From the NCBI GenBank assembly GCA_018268855.1, contig JAFDVR010000006.1, forward strand, positions 124,001 to 188,000: 64,000 nt of DNA. Direction: 5' to 3'. A program made the position numbers and the translations under genes. This DNA comes from Acidobacteriota bacterium. GTDB lineage: Bacteria > Acidobacteriota > Terriglobia > Terriglobales > Acidobacteriaceae. Positions 1-8,807 of the stretch are shown here, piece after piece (within the stretch, counting starts at the first letter, position 1; the number at the start of each line of letters is the position of its first letter). Below the pieces are notes generated by a model. That model worked only from the letters and a program-made list of their open reading frames with translations, did no database searches and was not told the DNA's origin.

Positions 1-300
1 ATCGGGATCGCTGTCGTCGACGAGCGTATTGAGAAAATCCGCAGCTTCCCAGATGCTCTTCTTACCTCGCGTCAGGCCGAAGTACTCCTTCTCTTTATCG
101 AGAACGTACTGGTGCGTCTGGTAGGTATGGTTCAGGCGGTAAAACTCAGCCACGCCGGGGTTTGCCTCGGCGTCGTACTGGCGGAACTCCTCTTCCGTCT
201 TGCCCTCTTTATAACGGCCTTCGAGAAACTCGTCCCACTCATCCATGTCCTTGTGGAGAGGGTTCTGGTTGACGTCGGTGATGGGGGTGGCTGCGCTCAT
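1..300 (-). CDS. Inositol oxygenase (MIOX family), N-terminal 100 residues, cut by window edge
   Basis: Myo-inositol oxygenase is a di-iron enzyme that cleaves myo-inositol to D-glucuronate. The gene runs off the left edge, so only residues 1-100 are visible. The family signature is clear: FRQYD at 39-43, FYRLNHTYQT at 53-62 and the acidic metal-binding stretch LVDDSDPD at 93-100. In known MIOX structures a His and an Asp from these motifs bind iron. The ATG at 300 follows GAGGA by about 8 bases. A LacI regulator gene lies just upstream on the same strand, and a palindrome that could be its operator sits between them. Family call is confident; catalytic completeness cannot be judged. Confidence 0.85.
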   Translation of the reverse strand, partial: MSAATPITDVNQNPLHKDMDEWDEFLEGRYKEGKTEEEFRQYDAEANPGVAEFYRLNHTYQTHQYVLDKEKEYFGLTRGKKSIWEAADFLNTLVDDSDPD

Positions 301-434
301 GGCTCTGTCCTCTGGGGAGAAGCCAGGATGCTTGCCCGGCCCTCTGCGTTATCGGTAACTATATGAGATGCACGATGTAGTTGGCAAGGCTAATTTCATA
401 CGAATTTGCGCCAGCAGAATACCTGCGAAATACC

Positions 435-456
435 TGCGAAATTGGGCAATTTCGCA
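435..456. promoter_or_regulatory. Palindromic operator candidate upstream of the inositol oxygenase gene
   Basis: GCGAAATT-N4-AATTTCGC is a perfect inverted repeat, extended by one T-A pair to 9-bp arms. The half-site TGCGAAAT also occurs as a direct repeat just before it (around 424-432 and 435-443). The site lies between the LacI-type gene and the inositol oxygenase start, as expected for a LacI-family operator. That the neighbouring LacI protein binds it is inference. Confidence 0.5.
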
Positions 457-514
457 CGAAAAATAGTGCTGAATATGAGGAATCCTACATCCTGATATGT
501 GTGTAAATGGCTGT

Positions 515-1522
515 TTAAGCGGTTGTGGACTGGCGGATCACCAGTTTCGGCTCCAGCAGAACGGACTTCGGAGGAAGCGTTGCGTTATTAGCGAGCTCAA
601 TGGCGAGTTCGCCCGCCTTGGTGCCCAGCGCATCGCTGTTCTGGTCGATGGAAGAAAGCGGCATACGCAGATAGCGGTCGTAACGGAGGTTACCGCAGCC
701 GATGAAAGCGATGTCCTCCGGAATGCGGAGGCCCGCTTCCGTGGCAGCTTCCATGGCGCCAATGGCGGTCATATCGTTGTAGCAAAAGACGGCGTCGGGG
801 CGTGGTTTGAGTTTGAGCAGCGACTTCATGGCCTGGTAGCCAACGGTGTCGCCCGTCTCTTCAAAACGCTCCAGCGTGACGATGTATTTTTCCGGCGACT
901 CGATGCGCGCCTCGCCGAGCATGTCGCGGTAGCCACGCATGCGTTCGAGCGACGGGCTCATGGTGCGCCCGCCGATGTGAGCGATACGCGTTTTTCCAAT
1001 GTCGATCAAATGCTTGGTGGCAAGGCGGCCGGCCTGATAATCGTCCGATCCCACGAAGTGCGCGGCGAGATACGGGAAGTTGCGATCGACGAGGAGGAAC
1101 GGCGTGCGCTCATCGCCAAGTTCGTAGAAGTTCATCAGCCGGGGCTGGCACGAGGCGATGAGCAGAACATCGACACTGCGCGAGAGCAGTGTGCGGATCT
1201 CCTGCTGCTCCATCTCGGCGTCTTCTTCTGACGATGCGAGCAGGAGGGCGCGATTGCTCTGCCGCAGAACTCCGGAGAGCGACTTGGCGAACTCCGCAAA
1301 AAAGGGGTGGACGAGGTCAGGGACGACGAGGCCGACGGTGTAGGTGCGTCCGCTGGCAAGGCCGCGCGCCAGCATGTTGGGTTGATAGTTCACCTCGCGC
1401 ATGCGCTTGAGCACGCGTTCACGCGTTTTTTCGCTAATGTCGGAGTTGCCGCGCAGCACCTTGGAAACGGTGACGGTGGAGACGCCGAGGTCGCGCGCGA
1501 TGTCCTTGAGGCGGATGGCCAA
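515..1522 (-). CDS. LacI family transcriptional regulator
   Basis: Sugar-responsive repressor of 335 residues, the usual LacI/GalR length. The N-terminal helix-turn-helix is at about residues 4-25 (KDIARDLGVSTVTVSKVL), followed by the hinge helix region (YQPNMLARGLAS) and a periplasmic-binding-protein-like effector domain from about 60 to the end (TYTVGLVVPDLVHPFFAEF). It sits between the inositol oxygenase gene and a GRP-type sugar transporter, all on the minus strand, so it probably controls uptake and breakdown of inositol or a related sugar. The ligand cannot be read from sequence. A candidate operator lies at 435-456. Confidence 0.9.
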   Translation of the reverse strand: MAIRLKDIARDLGVSTVTVSKVLRGNSDISEKTRERVLKRMREVNYQPNMLARGLASGRTYTVGLVVPDLVHPFFAEFAKSLSGVLRQSNRALLLASSEEDAEMEQQEIRTLLSRSVDVLLIASCQPRLMNFYELGDERTPFLLVDRNFPYLAAHFVGSDDYQAGRLATKHLIDIGKTRIAHIGGRTMSPSLERMRGYRDMLGEARIESPEKYIVTLERFEETGDTVGYQAMKSLLKLKPRPDAVFCYNDMTAIGAMEAATEAGLRIPEDIAFIGCGNLRYDRYLRMPLSSIDQNSDALGTKAGELAIELANNATLPPKSVLLEPKLVIRQSTTA

Positions 1523-1560
1523 TTTCTTCGTTGCTCCTGAGTTCGGGGTGTTTCAAAAGC

Positions 1561-1612
1561 CTGGGGCTAAAGCCCCTTTATTGTATCGGCGGAATTCAGG
1601 GGCTTAGCCCTG
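1561..1612. repeat. GGGGCTAAAGCCCC-type interspersed palindrome pair
   Basis: Two short palindromes, GGGGCTAAAGCCCC and CAGGGGCTTAGCCCTG, are separated by about 22 bases in the gap between the transporter stop and the LacI start. The same double-palindrome arrangement occurs at 36651-36709. Confidence 0.6.
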
Positions 1613-1624
1613 CTCCCTCCATGG

Positions 1625-2911
1625 TTATGAGAACCGTGTCTGTTTATAAAGACGGTAGCCGCAGGTGATGAGACTCACGAGCATGACGACGCCGAGGATC
1701 GCGATCCATTTGAAGTCCATCGCGAGCGGCGGGACGACGGCGTGGATGCCGAGGTAGACGAAGATGCCGGTGGCGGCGAGGACGATAACGACGTCCCACC
1801 AGCGGCGGCGTTCGGAACGGTCGAACTCTTCCCCGCTCTGCGCGAGCAGGACTTCGTTGTAGTCGAGATCGTACTTGTTGCACTCACGCTCCAGCACTTC
1901 GTTGCGCGAGGAGTGTTCGCCAGCGGATGCTTTTGCCGTGCTGATGAAGAGCGCGCCAATGATCATCACCACCGAGCCGCCGAGCACGAGCATCTTGTGC
2001 GGGAAGTCTGCGCCGGCGAGTTCGCCAAAGACGAGCGCGCCCCATGCCAATCCCCAAAGCTGGTTGGTGTTGGAGAGCGGGATGCCGCGACCGATGCCGA
2101 GATACTTTGCGGCGAACTGCTGGAACATGTCGCCAATGATCCAGACGAAGCCGCCGAGGAAGAGCCAGAAGAGAAACTGTCCGCTGTTGGCCATGTGGAA
2201 GGCGGAGGATTTGCTGCCGCCGTCGAGCGTCCAGATGAGGATGAACATAGTGATGAGTTCGCCTACGGTGAACGCGGTGACAAATGAGAGCGGATTCATG
2301 CCGCTGAGGTAGGCCTTGCGATACGGCACATACATCGTTCCCCAGCCGAGCGCCGCGCCGATGGCGGCGAGAATTCCGCCGAGTGCGTTGTGGCCAGTGT
2401 GTGTGCCTCCATGCAGAGCGGAGAAGCCGAGAAGGATGGCTCCGGCCACGATGCAGACGGTTCCGAGTACGACCTTGGTGATAGTGCCGCGGTCGGCGCC
2501 GTCGAGTTCGCGGAAGAGCACGCGTCCCCAGAGCAGACCGATAAGCGAGTTGGCATTCCACATGGGAAAGGCGATGGCCAGGCCGACGTCGCGGATGGCG
2601 AAGACGGTGAGCGTATTAGCCACGGCCCAGAGCGCGCCGCCGAGCAGCGCCCAGACGATGAGGTGCTTGCGCTGCATAAGGTCACTGAAGACATAGGTAG
2701 TGCCCTTAAGCAGCGTGGGGATAGACCAGCGCGCAACGAAGACGCCTGCCACCATGCAGAGCGAGACGGCGAAGGGCGAGAGGCCCGCGTTGACGAGCTT
2801 TGTTGGCGCTTCTGCTGCGCCGAGCCATACGCCTGCGGTGAGTCCGCAGAGAACGCCGAGGACGTGGAGTGAGCCTACTGATTTTGCGGATTGGGATGCG
2901 GACTTTGCCAT
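1625..2911 (-). CDS. GRP family sugar transporter (drug/metabolite transporter superfamily)
   Basis: Predicted inner-membrane sugar permease of 428 residues with about ten hydrophobic segments in the arrangement of glucose/rhamnose (GlcU/RhaT-like) transporters. Examples are VLGVLCGLTAGVWLGAAEAP near the N terminus, ALGWGTMYVPYRKAYLSGMN in the middle and LSNTNQLWGLAWGALVFGEL later. A hydrophilic loop of about 60 residues precedes the last two membrane segments. I chose the ATG at 2911: it is preceded by AAGGG and starts the conserved part, whereas the upstream extension is basic, low-complexity shadow sequence. It directly follows a 36-residue membrane peptide gene (11 bases apart), suggesting translational coupling. 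The sugar is unknown; inositol or a pentose is plausible from context. Confidence 0.88.
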   Translation of the reverse strand: MAKSASQSAKSVGSLHVLGVLCGLTAGVWLGAAEAPTKLVNAGLSPFAVSLCMVAGVFVARWSIPTLLKGTTYVFSDLMQRKHLIVWALLGGALWAVANTLTVFAIRDVGLAIAFPMWNANSLIGLLWGRVLFRELDGADRGTITKVVLGTVCIVAGAILLGFSALHGGTHTGHNALGGILAAIGAALGWGTMYVPYRKAYLSGMNPLSFVTAFTVGELITMFILIWTLDGGSKSSAFHMANSGQFLFWLFLGGFVWIIGDMFQQFAAKYLGIGRGIPLSNTNQLWGLAWGALVFGELAGADFPHKMLVLGGSVVMIIGALFISTAKASAGEHSSRNEVLERECNKYDLDYNEVLLAQSGEEFDRSERRRWWDVVIVLAATGIFVYLGIHAVVPPLAMDFKWIAILGVVMLVSLITCGYRLYKQTRFS

Positions 2912-2922
2912 GGGACCCTTGC

Positions 2923-3033
2923 CTACCGGTTGTGGAGCACGACGAGCATGGTGACGCCAAAGACGAGGACGGCGACGGGGATCCAGAAGTGGCTGTCGGT
3001 GAGAATGGCTTTCACCGTGTCGGATGTTCGCAT
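2923..3033 (-). CDS. 36-residue single-span membrane peptide upstream of sugar transporter
   Basis: A short open reading frame begins with ATG at 3033, preceded by AGGAG with 5-6 bases spacing, a strong ribosome binding site. It ends TAG only 11 bases before the transporter ATG. The product begins MRTSDTVKAILTD and has one hydrophobic segment at about residues 17-34 (WIPVAVLVFGVTMLVVL). Spacing and ribosome site suggest a real translated peptide, either an accessory subunit of the transporter or a coupling leader. I know of no named family for it. Confidence 0.65.
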   Translation of the reverse strand: MRTSDTVKAILTDSHFWIPVAVLVFGVTMLVVLHNR

Positions 3034-3150
3034 GGTTCTCCTGCATGCGCGGATGGTGCCGCGGGTTCATGTATCGTTAGCGATGACTGTGCAGTGAAGC
3101 TAAGCTGTGGCGCGCTCCGCTGTCAAGAAAAGTAACTGGAGTTCCCTGTT

Positions 3151-3468
3151 TTGATTGTGAAGCTTTGCAATGCCGCCGACCTGCCTGAGGAAGGCGGGAT
3201 GAAGTCGTTTCGCGGAGGCAAGTTTGAGATCTGCGTGGCGCGGTGCGACGGCGGGCTGTTTGCTTTCGATAATAAGTGTCCGCACCAGAGCGCGCCGTTG
3301 AACTGCGGCGAGCTGGATGGATGCATGGTCGTGTGTCCTTACCATGCATGGCGGTTTGATGTGCGAAGTGGTGAGCCGGAGATGGCGGGCGATCCGCCGC
3401 TGGTGAAGTATGAGGTGCGGCAGTTGGAGGATGAGGTGTTTATCCAATTGCCTAATGGCAGGGATTAG
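3151..3468 (+). CDS. Rieske [2Fe-2S] ferredoxin-like protein
   Basis: Small soluble electron-transfer protein of 105 residues. The Rieske cluster ligands are visible as CPHQSAPL (about residues 43-50) and CPYHAW (about 62-67), giving C-x-H then C-x2-H. The length matches stand-alone ferredoxins related to the NirD small subunit and dioxygenase ferredoxins. The start is TTG at 3151, about 9 bases after GGAG; a GTG two codons on is the alternative. No oxygenase partner lies next to it, so the redox partner is unknown. Confidence 0.85.
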   Translation: MIVKLCNAADLPEEGGMKSFRGGKFEICVARCDGGLFAFDNKCPHQSAPLNCGELDGCMVVCPYHAWRFDVRSGEPEMAGDPPLVKYEVRQLEDEVFIQLPNGRD

Positions 3469-3482
3469 CCATTAGCACTAGG

Positions 3483-3513
3483 GTCGCGCTTCGCGCGAGG
3501 CGATGCTGCGCGC
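3483..3513. repeat. GC-rich hairpin repeat, GTCGCGCTTCG family
   Basis: The segment GTCGCGCTTCGCGCG followed by GGCGATGCTGCGC is repeated almost exactly at 5117-5150. It contains self-complementary CGCG blocks and lies between two convergent genes. Confidence 0.5.
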
Positions 3514-3550
3514 TGAAGCTACTTTCAGAGGCTTACTTACCGGTGAAAGA

Positions 3551-3745
3551 TTAATGACCTTGTCGGTGCTTCTGAGACACGCGCAAAACTATACGCAATA
3601 AGATCATGCCGCAACAAAGCAAGGTAAGTGAGTCCAAATAGAGAATGTGTTGGTGGTAACGGTTCAGCAAGGCCAGCAGGACGAAAATAGCCCACAGGCA
3701 GGAGTCTAACGCCCAGGCGTGCGAAGTCGTGGTCTTCTCAGTCAT
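3551..3745 (-). CDS. Small hypothetical membrane protein (64 residues)
   Basis: Unrecognised. The reading frame has a polar start (MTEKTTTSHAW), two hydrophobic stretches at about residues 14-27 and 36-53, and a basic tail (RVSQKHRQGH), as in a two-span membrane protein with both ends cytoplasmic. The ATG at 3745 has only a weak purine stretch upstream. It is convergent with the Rieske gene. It may be a real small gene or chance. Confidence 0.4.
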   Translation of the reverse strand: MTEKTTTSHAWALDSCLWAIFVLLALLNRYHQHILYLDSLTLLCCGMILLRIVLRVSQKHRQGH

Positions 3746-3863
3746 GCATTTTGCTCGCGATCTCAGTTTGCCACTTTGAAATACAAATGCTGAATGAGTT
3801 GGCTATGCCCGCCACCTTGATAGCAGCAATAAGTACATCGCAGACATGTTACTCGCCTTCTTC

Positions 3864-4892
3864 CTAATTAGGTCTGGCAATCACGCGCATGTCGAGAAGC
3901 TCGATGTCAGGCGTGAGGTAGCCTTCGCGAATAGGCTCTTCCCCAAGCAGCGCGGTGCTTAGGTATTTTTTGTTGTCGTCTGCGAAGACGGTGCCGACGA
4001 CGGGTGTGGCGCTTCCCTGCTGTGTGCCTGCGATGACGGCGGCGAGGAAGTTGCAGCCGGAGGAGATGCCTATAGCGAGGCCGAGGCTGCGCGCGAGTTT
4101 CTGTGCCATCAAAATGGAATCGCCATCGTGCACGGCGATGACCGGGTCGAGATCGCAAAGTTGCACGATGGCGGGGATGAACTCGTCGGAAATGCCCTGT
4201 ATACGATGCGAGCCGACCTTGTGTCCGGTGGAGAGGGTGGGCGATTCCGCCGGTTCGACTGGATGCAGCTTGATGTTAGGGCAGCAGCCGCGCAGGTATT
4301 TGGAGACGCCCATCACGGTGCCGCCGGTGCCCACTCCCGCGACGAACGCGTCGAGTTGCAGGCCTGCTGTTTCTGCCTGCTGCATGATCTCGGGGCCGGT
4401 GCGCTGGAAGTGCGCTTCAACATTTGCCTCATTTTCAAACTGACGCGGCAGGAAGGTGCCTTTGCACTCGCGGCTGCGCGATTCGCATCGATCGATGCTG
4501 CCGAGGAAGCCGCCTTCTTCCTTGCTGACGTTGATGACCTCTGCGCCGTAGCTGCGGATGAGGTCGCGGCGTTCGCGGCTCATCCAATCGGGCATGTAGA
4601 TGGCGACGGGGTGTCCTAGCGCGGCGCCCAGCGCGGCGAAGGAGATGCCGGTGTTGCCACTGGTCGCTTCGGCAATGGTGTCGCCTTCGCGCAGAAGGCC
4701 TTTGCTGTATGCCTGTTCAAGAATGTGCAGCGCCATGCGGTCTTTGATGGAGCCGCTGAGGTTCATGTGCTCTGCCTTGGCGCAGACGGTTCCGTGCTTA
4801 CCGCGGTAGGCGTAGTCAATGACGAGCATCGGTGTGTTGCCGATGGTTTCACGGAGCGCGGCGAGTCGGTTGGTACAGGCTGCGGGCGACAT
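3864..4892 (-). CDS. PLP-dependent cysteine synthase family protein
   Basis: Fold-type II PLP enzyme of 342 residues related to CysK/CysM, which make cysteine from O-acetylserine (or O-phosphoserine) and sulfide or thiosulfate. The PLP lysine is K50 in NLSGSIKDR, the substrate loop TSGNTG is at 77-82, and the phosphate-binding glycine loop GVGTGGT is near 186-192. A Cys-containing insert (about 135-143) and the tail segment [12 protein letters not shown] fit the longer CysK-like group rather than cystathionine beta-synthase. No sulfur genes are adjacent. Family is certain; the exact sulfur and acceptor substrates are not. Confidence 0.88.
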   Translation of the reverse strand: MSPAACTNRLAALRETIGNTPMLVIDYAYRGKHGTVCAKAEHMNLSGSIKDRMALHILEQAYSKGLLREGDTIAEATSGNTGISFAALGAALGHPVAIYMPDWMSRERRDLIRSYGAEVINVSKEEGGFLGSIDRCESRSRECKGTFLPRQFENEANVEAHFQRTGPEIMQQAETAGLQLDAFVAGVGTGGTVMGVSKYLRGCCPNIKLHPVEPAESPTLSTGHKVGSHRIQGISDEFIPAIVQLCDLDPVIAVHDGDSILMAQKLARSLGLAIGISSGCNFLAAVIAGTQQGSATPVVGTVFADDNKKYLSTALLGEEPIREGYLTPDIELLDMRVIARPN

Positions 4893-5206
4893 GAGTTCAG
4901 GTTAGGTGGTGGGTTGTTTTTGGGACATGGTGGATGTGTTTGGATTTTTATGATTTTCCTAATCTATGTAGGTTAGTGTTTGCTTTGGATACGTGATTGT
5001 TAGGCAATTGGTGTGATGCATTGTTGCTGCGTTGAAAGAAAGCAGGTCTCTCCACTCCGTCATCACGATAAAGCTGCGATGACTCCGGTCGAGATGACGA
5101 ATTTCTTTATATGACTGTCGCGCTTCGAGCGGGCGATGCTGCGCATCGCGGAAAAGCAGATTCCTCGCTTTGCTCGGAATGACAACCTGTTGGAAGCAAT
5201 TTGTTT
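4893..5206. other. Intergenic region without gene, with repeat-like sequence
   Basis: This 314-base gap separates the cysteine synthase start from the PEP carboxykinase stop, both on the minus strand. The half near cysteine synthase is AT-rich and presumably carries its promoter. The other half holds a hairpin repeat (5117-5150) followed by CTCGCTTTGCTCGGAATGAC, which looks like interspersed non-coding repeat. I see no gene. Confidence 0.6.
5117..5150. repeat. GC-rich hairpin repeat, GTCGCGCTTCG family (second copy)
   Basis: GTCGCGCTTCGAGCGGGCGA then TGCTGCGC matches the copy at 3483-3513 except for two or three bases. It lies downstream of the PEP carboxykinase gene. Confidence 0.5.
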
Positions 5207-7027
5207 CTACAAGCGGCAGATGAGTAGTTCGCGTTCGTAGATCATCTCGGGTGGGAGATGGTCGTGGAGCGCGATGAAGAGTTCTTCGTGGCTGATGACT
5301 TCTTTGCGCCAGAGGGCGCGGTCGACGCGTTGTAGCTCGTTGAATTTTTCTTCAGGCATGTCGAGGCCGTTCCAGTCGATATCTTCGTAGTACGGAATCC
5401 AGCCGATCGGTGTTTCCATGCCTTGCGCGCGGCCGCGTACGCGGTCGACGATCCAGCGGAGGATGCGCATGTTTTCGCTGAAGCCGGGCCAGAGGAATTT
5501 TCCGTTCGCGTCTTTGCGGAACCAGTTGACGTGGAAGATGCGCGGCGTGCGCGTGATGGAACGCTGCATCTTGATCCAGTGACGGAAGTAGTCGCCCATG
5601 TGATAACCGCAGAACGGCAGCATGGCCATGGGGTCGCGGCGGACGTGGCCGAGCGCGCCCGCTGCTGCGGCGGTTGTTTCCGAACCCATGGTGGCGCCAA
5701 TGTAGACGCCCGCGCTCCAGTTGAATGCCTGGTAGATGAGCGGCATGGTGGTGGAGCGGCGGCCACCGAAGAGGAAGGCGGAGATGGGAACGCCTTCGGG
5801 ATTTTGCCATTCGGAGTCGATGACCGGGCACTGCGATGCCGGTGCTGTGAAGCGTCCGTTGGGGTGTGCAGCGGTGCGTCCGGTAACGCGGCCGATCTGC
5901 GGCGTCCAGCGTTCGCCGCGCCAGTCGAGACACTCTGCGGGAGGCTCGTCGGTCATGCCTTCCCACCACACACCGCCGTCCATCGTTTCGGCAACGTTGG
6001 TGAAGATGGTGTTCTTGCGCAGCGTGGCCATCGCGTTTGGATTGGTTTTTGCCGAGGTGCCGGGAGCGACTCCGAAGAAGCCTGTCTCAGGATTGATGCC
6101 GCGCAGATGGCCGTTGGCGTCGGGCTTGATCCATGCGATGTCGTCGCCGACGGTCCAGACTTTCCAGCCTTCCATGCCCTTGGGCGGCACCATCATGGCG
6201 AAGTTCGTTTTGCCGCATGAGGATGGAAACGCGCCGGCGACGTAGGTCTTTTCGCCTGTGGGCGATTCGAGGCCGACGATGAGCATGTGCTCGGCCATCC
6301 AGCATTCGTCGCGCGCGATATTGGAGGCGATGCGGAGTGCGAAACATTTTTTGCCGAGAAGAGCGTTGCCGCCGTAGCCAGAACCGTAACTCCAGATCTC
6401 GCGCGTCTCTGGAAAGTGGACTATGTATTTTTCGTCGTTGCAGGGCCAGGGCACGTCCTTTTCGCCGTTGACGAGCGGCATGCCGACGGAGTGCATGCAG
6501 GGCACGACGCGCTGCGTGTCTTTTTCAATCTCGCGATAGACGGGCTCGCCGATGCGGCACATGATACGCATGTTGACGACGGCGTATGCGGAGTCAGTGA
6601 GCTGCACACCAAGGCGCGACATGGGTCCGCCGACTGGCCCCATGCTGAAAGGCAGAACGTACATGGTGCGTCCGCGCATGCAGCCTTTGAAGAGCTGCTT
6701 GAGCTTGCGGCGCATCTTGAATGGGTCTTCCCAGTTGTTCGTGGGGCCTGCGGCGTCTTTTGAGAGCGAACAGATGAAGGTGCGCTCTTCTACGCGGGCA
6801 ACATCGCGCGGGTCGGAGCGGGCGAGAAAGCAGCCGGGCCACAGTTGCTGGTTGAGTCGCGTGAAGGTGCCGTTGGCTTCGAGCTGATCGCAGAGCGCGT
6901 CGTACTCCTGCTGCGAGCCGTCGCACCAGTGGATGCGGTCGGGCTGGGTAAGGTCGGCCATCTTTTCAACCCAGCGGATGAGGTGTTTGTTGGTGGTGGG
7001 CGCGGGTGTGTGCAGGGTGGTAGCCAT
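5207..7027 (-). CDS. pckG: Phosphoenolpyruvate carboxykinase (GTP)
   Basis: Cytosolic gluconeogenic enzyme converting oxaloacetate and GTP to PEP, CO2 and GDP. At 606 residues it matches the GTP-dependent family. The kinase-1a P-loop FPSSCGKTN is at 267-275 with the reactive Cys at 271, and VGDDIAW at 293-299 is the metal-binding kinase-2 motif. [12 protein letters not shown] near 218-228 and the conserved FGGRR segment are also intact. The ATG at 7027 opens the conserved N terminus. A sigma-70-like promoter is seen upstream (7072-7100). The gene stands alone and would support growth on acids and amino acids. Confidence 0.97.
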   Translation of the reverse strand: MATTLHTPAPTTNKHLIRWVEKMADLTQPDRIHWCDGSQQEYDALCDQLEANGTFTRLNQQLWPGCFLARSDPRDVARVEERTFICSLSKDAAGPTNNWEDPFKMRRKLKQLFKGCMRGRTMYVLPFSMGPVGGPMSRLGVQLTDSAYAVVNMRIMCRIGEPVYREIEKDTQRVVPCMHSVGMPLVNGEKDVPWPCNDEKYIVHFPETREIWSYGSGYGGNALLGKKCFALRIASNIARDECWMAEHMLIVGLESPTGEKTYVAGAFPSSCGKTNFAMMVPPKGMEGWKVWTVGDDIAWIKPDANGHLRGINPETGFFGVAPGTSAKTNPNAMATLRKNTIFTNVAETMDGGVWWEGMTDEPPAECLDWRGERWTPQIGRVTGRTAAHPNGRFTAPASQCPVIDSEWQNPEGVPISAFLFGGRRSTTMPLIYQAFNWSAGVYIGATMGSETTAAAAGALGHVRRDPMAMLPFCGYHMGDYFRHWIKMQRSITRTPRIFHVNWFRKDANGKFLWPGFSENMRILRWIVDRVRGRAQGMETPIGWIPYYEDIDWNGLDMPEEKFNELQRVDRALWRKEVISHEELFIALHDHLPPEMIYERELLICRL

Positions 7028-7071
7028 GGGTTCGTATCCGTGCGGCGCGATGAGTTCGTCGCTACCTATCC

Positions 7072-7100
7072 ATCAGATGCCTGCCTTGAATCCGCGTCAA
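7072..7100 (-). promoter_or_regulatory. Sigma-70-type promoter candidate for pckG
   Basis: On the minus strand TTGACG (7100-7095) and TCTGAT (7077-7072) are separated by exactly 17 bases, about 45-70 bases upstream of the pckG start. Match is by eye only. Confidence 0.35.
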
Positions 7101-7228
7101 TGGGTACCCTGGACAGGCTTTCGCACCACTTAATTCGTTAAATTGCGCCATGGGAGTTCAGAAACCTCCGAAGCTGCCGATAAAGCAACCGTAAGGGTTC
7201 TCGCCATGTTCCATAGGGAGCGCGTGTA

Positions 7229-8788
7229 ATGTCTCGGGCCAGCGCACAAGGATTTGCTATTTCAAAACGCATCGACCGCCACTTCTCTGTCTTTTTGCTG
7301 GCGCAGTGCGGGGTTACGGTGGCACTTGCCATCTGGTTTACGGCTCTAACCGCCGGTTTTCTCCGTTGGGCCGAACAGGCTGCACTCATGATGCTATGCG
7401 GTGTCGTGTTGCTGTATTTAGGGCGCCGCAGACTGCTCACGCTCCATGCGGATGCAGGCCAACAGCAGGACCAGGATAAGCTGCTGCACCAGGCATATCA
7501 TGACAATCTGACAGACCTCCCGAACCGGTCGTCGCTGGAGCACGCGCTGGATGAAGCGGTGCAACAGGCACGTCTTGCAGATGGGGCCGTGGCATGCCTT
7601 TACATCAACATTGATGGCTTGCGCTGCACAAATGAGATGTTCGGCCATCGTGTAGGCGATGAATTGCTTATCGAGGCTGTGCGTCGCATCCGCTTGCGCA
7701 TACATGCCAATGACATGTTCGGGCGGTGGGGCGGAGACAAGTTCGTTGTCGTGGTGCGGCGCTCACTGGACCGCGCAGGATTGCAGGCGTTGGCGTCGGA
7801 GATCGTAAGCACCACACGTCAGCCACATACGTGTGCAGGGCACCCGCTCTCCACAAGCATTGCCATTGGCATTGCACAGGTTCCAATGGATGGTGGTAAC
7901 CGCGAGACGCTTCTCTCTGCGGCGGAACGTGCGATGCATTGGATGAAGCGTGAGGGCGGCAACGGCGTTCGCTTTGCGGAAGACATGTTGGAACGCGGTG
8001 AAGTGCGTACACGCATTCTCACCGACAAACTACAACGCGCGTTCATGGCCGACGCTCTTGGCCTGGTTTTTCAGCCGATCTTTGGGCCCGATGGCAACGT
8101 TGTGGCGGCCGAGGCGCTAAGCCGTTGGACAGACCCGGAAGAAGGGCCCATCTCACCTGCTGAATTTATCCCCATGGCGGAATCTACCGGCCTCATCGTT
8201 CCACTGAATGAGTGGGTGCTGCGGCAATCGTGCAGGCAGATGCGCCAATGGATGGATGCTGAGCTCGATATTCATCGAGTTGCCGTAAACGTTTCCGTGT
8301 TGCAGGCATGGCGGGGTGACTTTGCAGACTCTGTGGCATCCATTCTTGCCGAAACCAATCTTCCGCCGGAACGGCTTGAGTTGGAGGTTACCGAAAGCGC
8401 TCTGTGCCGCGACTTTGAACTGGTAAAGAAAAACCTTCAGCGACTAAGACAGATGGGCGTAGGAATTTCCATTGATGACTTTGGCACAGGTTATTCCTCG
8501 CTGGGACGCCTCCGCGAATTCGATGCGGACGTACTGAAGATCGACCGTATTTTCGTCAACGGCGCAAGCGAGTCTGCAAATGGTGTAAAGCTTGTGGAGG
8601 CCATCATCGGCATGGCGCATTCGCTGGACCTCAAAGTCGTCGCCGAAGGCGTGGAAACACAAGAGCAACTCGATCTGCTGAATCATCTCGGTTGCGATTT
8701 CTTCCAGGGCTTCCTCTTATCGCGGCCTGTGTCTGCGGAAGATCTGAGCGAGCAGCTTCGAGAGATGAGTGCGATGAGCGCAGCGTAA
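7229..8788 (+). CDS. Membrane GGDEF/EAL protein, probable c-di-GMP phosphodiesterase
   Basis: Two hydrophobic segments (about residues 18-42 and 48-64) anchor the 519-residue protein. They are followed by a GGDEF domain (about 85-250) and an EAL domain (about 262-515). The diguanylate cyclase signature reads GGDKF rather than GGDEF, so the catalytic Glu is replaced by Lys and cyclase activity is unlikely. The EAL domain keeps its motifs: [34 protein letters not shown] and VVAEGVET, so it should hydrolyse c-di-GMP. The degenerate domain may bind GTP as a regulator. GGGAG lies 8 bases before the ATG. No separate sensor domain is evident. Confidence 0.92.
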   Translation: MSRASAQGFAISKRIDRHFSVFLLAQCGVTVALAIWFTALTAGFLRWAEQAALMMLCGVVLLYLGRRRLLTLHADAGQQQDQDKLLHQAYHDNLTDLPNRSSLEHALDEAVQQARLADGAVACLYINIDGLRCTNEMFGHRVGDELLIEAVRRIRLRIHANDMFGRWGGDKFVVVVRRSLDRAGLQALASEIVSTTRQPHTCAGHPLSTSIAIGIAQVPMDGGNRETLLSAAERAMHWMKREGGNGVRFAEDMLERGEVRTRILTDKLQRAFMADALGLVFQPIFGPDGNVVAAEALSRWTDPEEGPISPAEFIPMAESTGLIVPLNEWVLRQSCRQMRQWMDAELDIHRVAVNVSVLQAWRGDFADSVASILAETNLPPERLELEVTESALCRDFELVKKNLQRLRQMGVGISIDDFGTGYSSLGRLREFDADVLKIDRIFVNGASESANGVKLVEAIIGMAHSLDLKVVAEGVETQEQLDLLNHLGCDFFQGFLLSRPVSAEDLSEQLREMSAMSAA

Positions 8789-8807
8789 CTGCTAGCATGG
8801 CTAGCGT

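Noticed and set aside
497..1231. 244-codon plus-strand frame over the LacI gene
   Set aside because: Antisense shadow of a clear LacI protein; no recognisable domain.
5423..6245. Long plus-strand frames across pckG
   Set aside because: High-GC antisense shadows of a highly conserved enzyme.
7141..7228. Possible c-di-GMP riboswitch before the GGDEF/EAL gene
   Set aside because: The conserved GEMM core is absent; only short chance hairpins are present.
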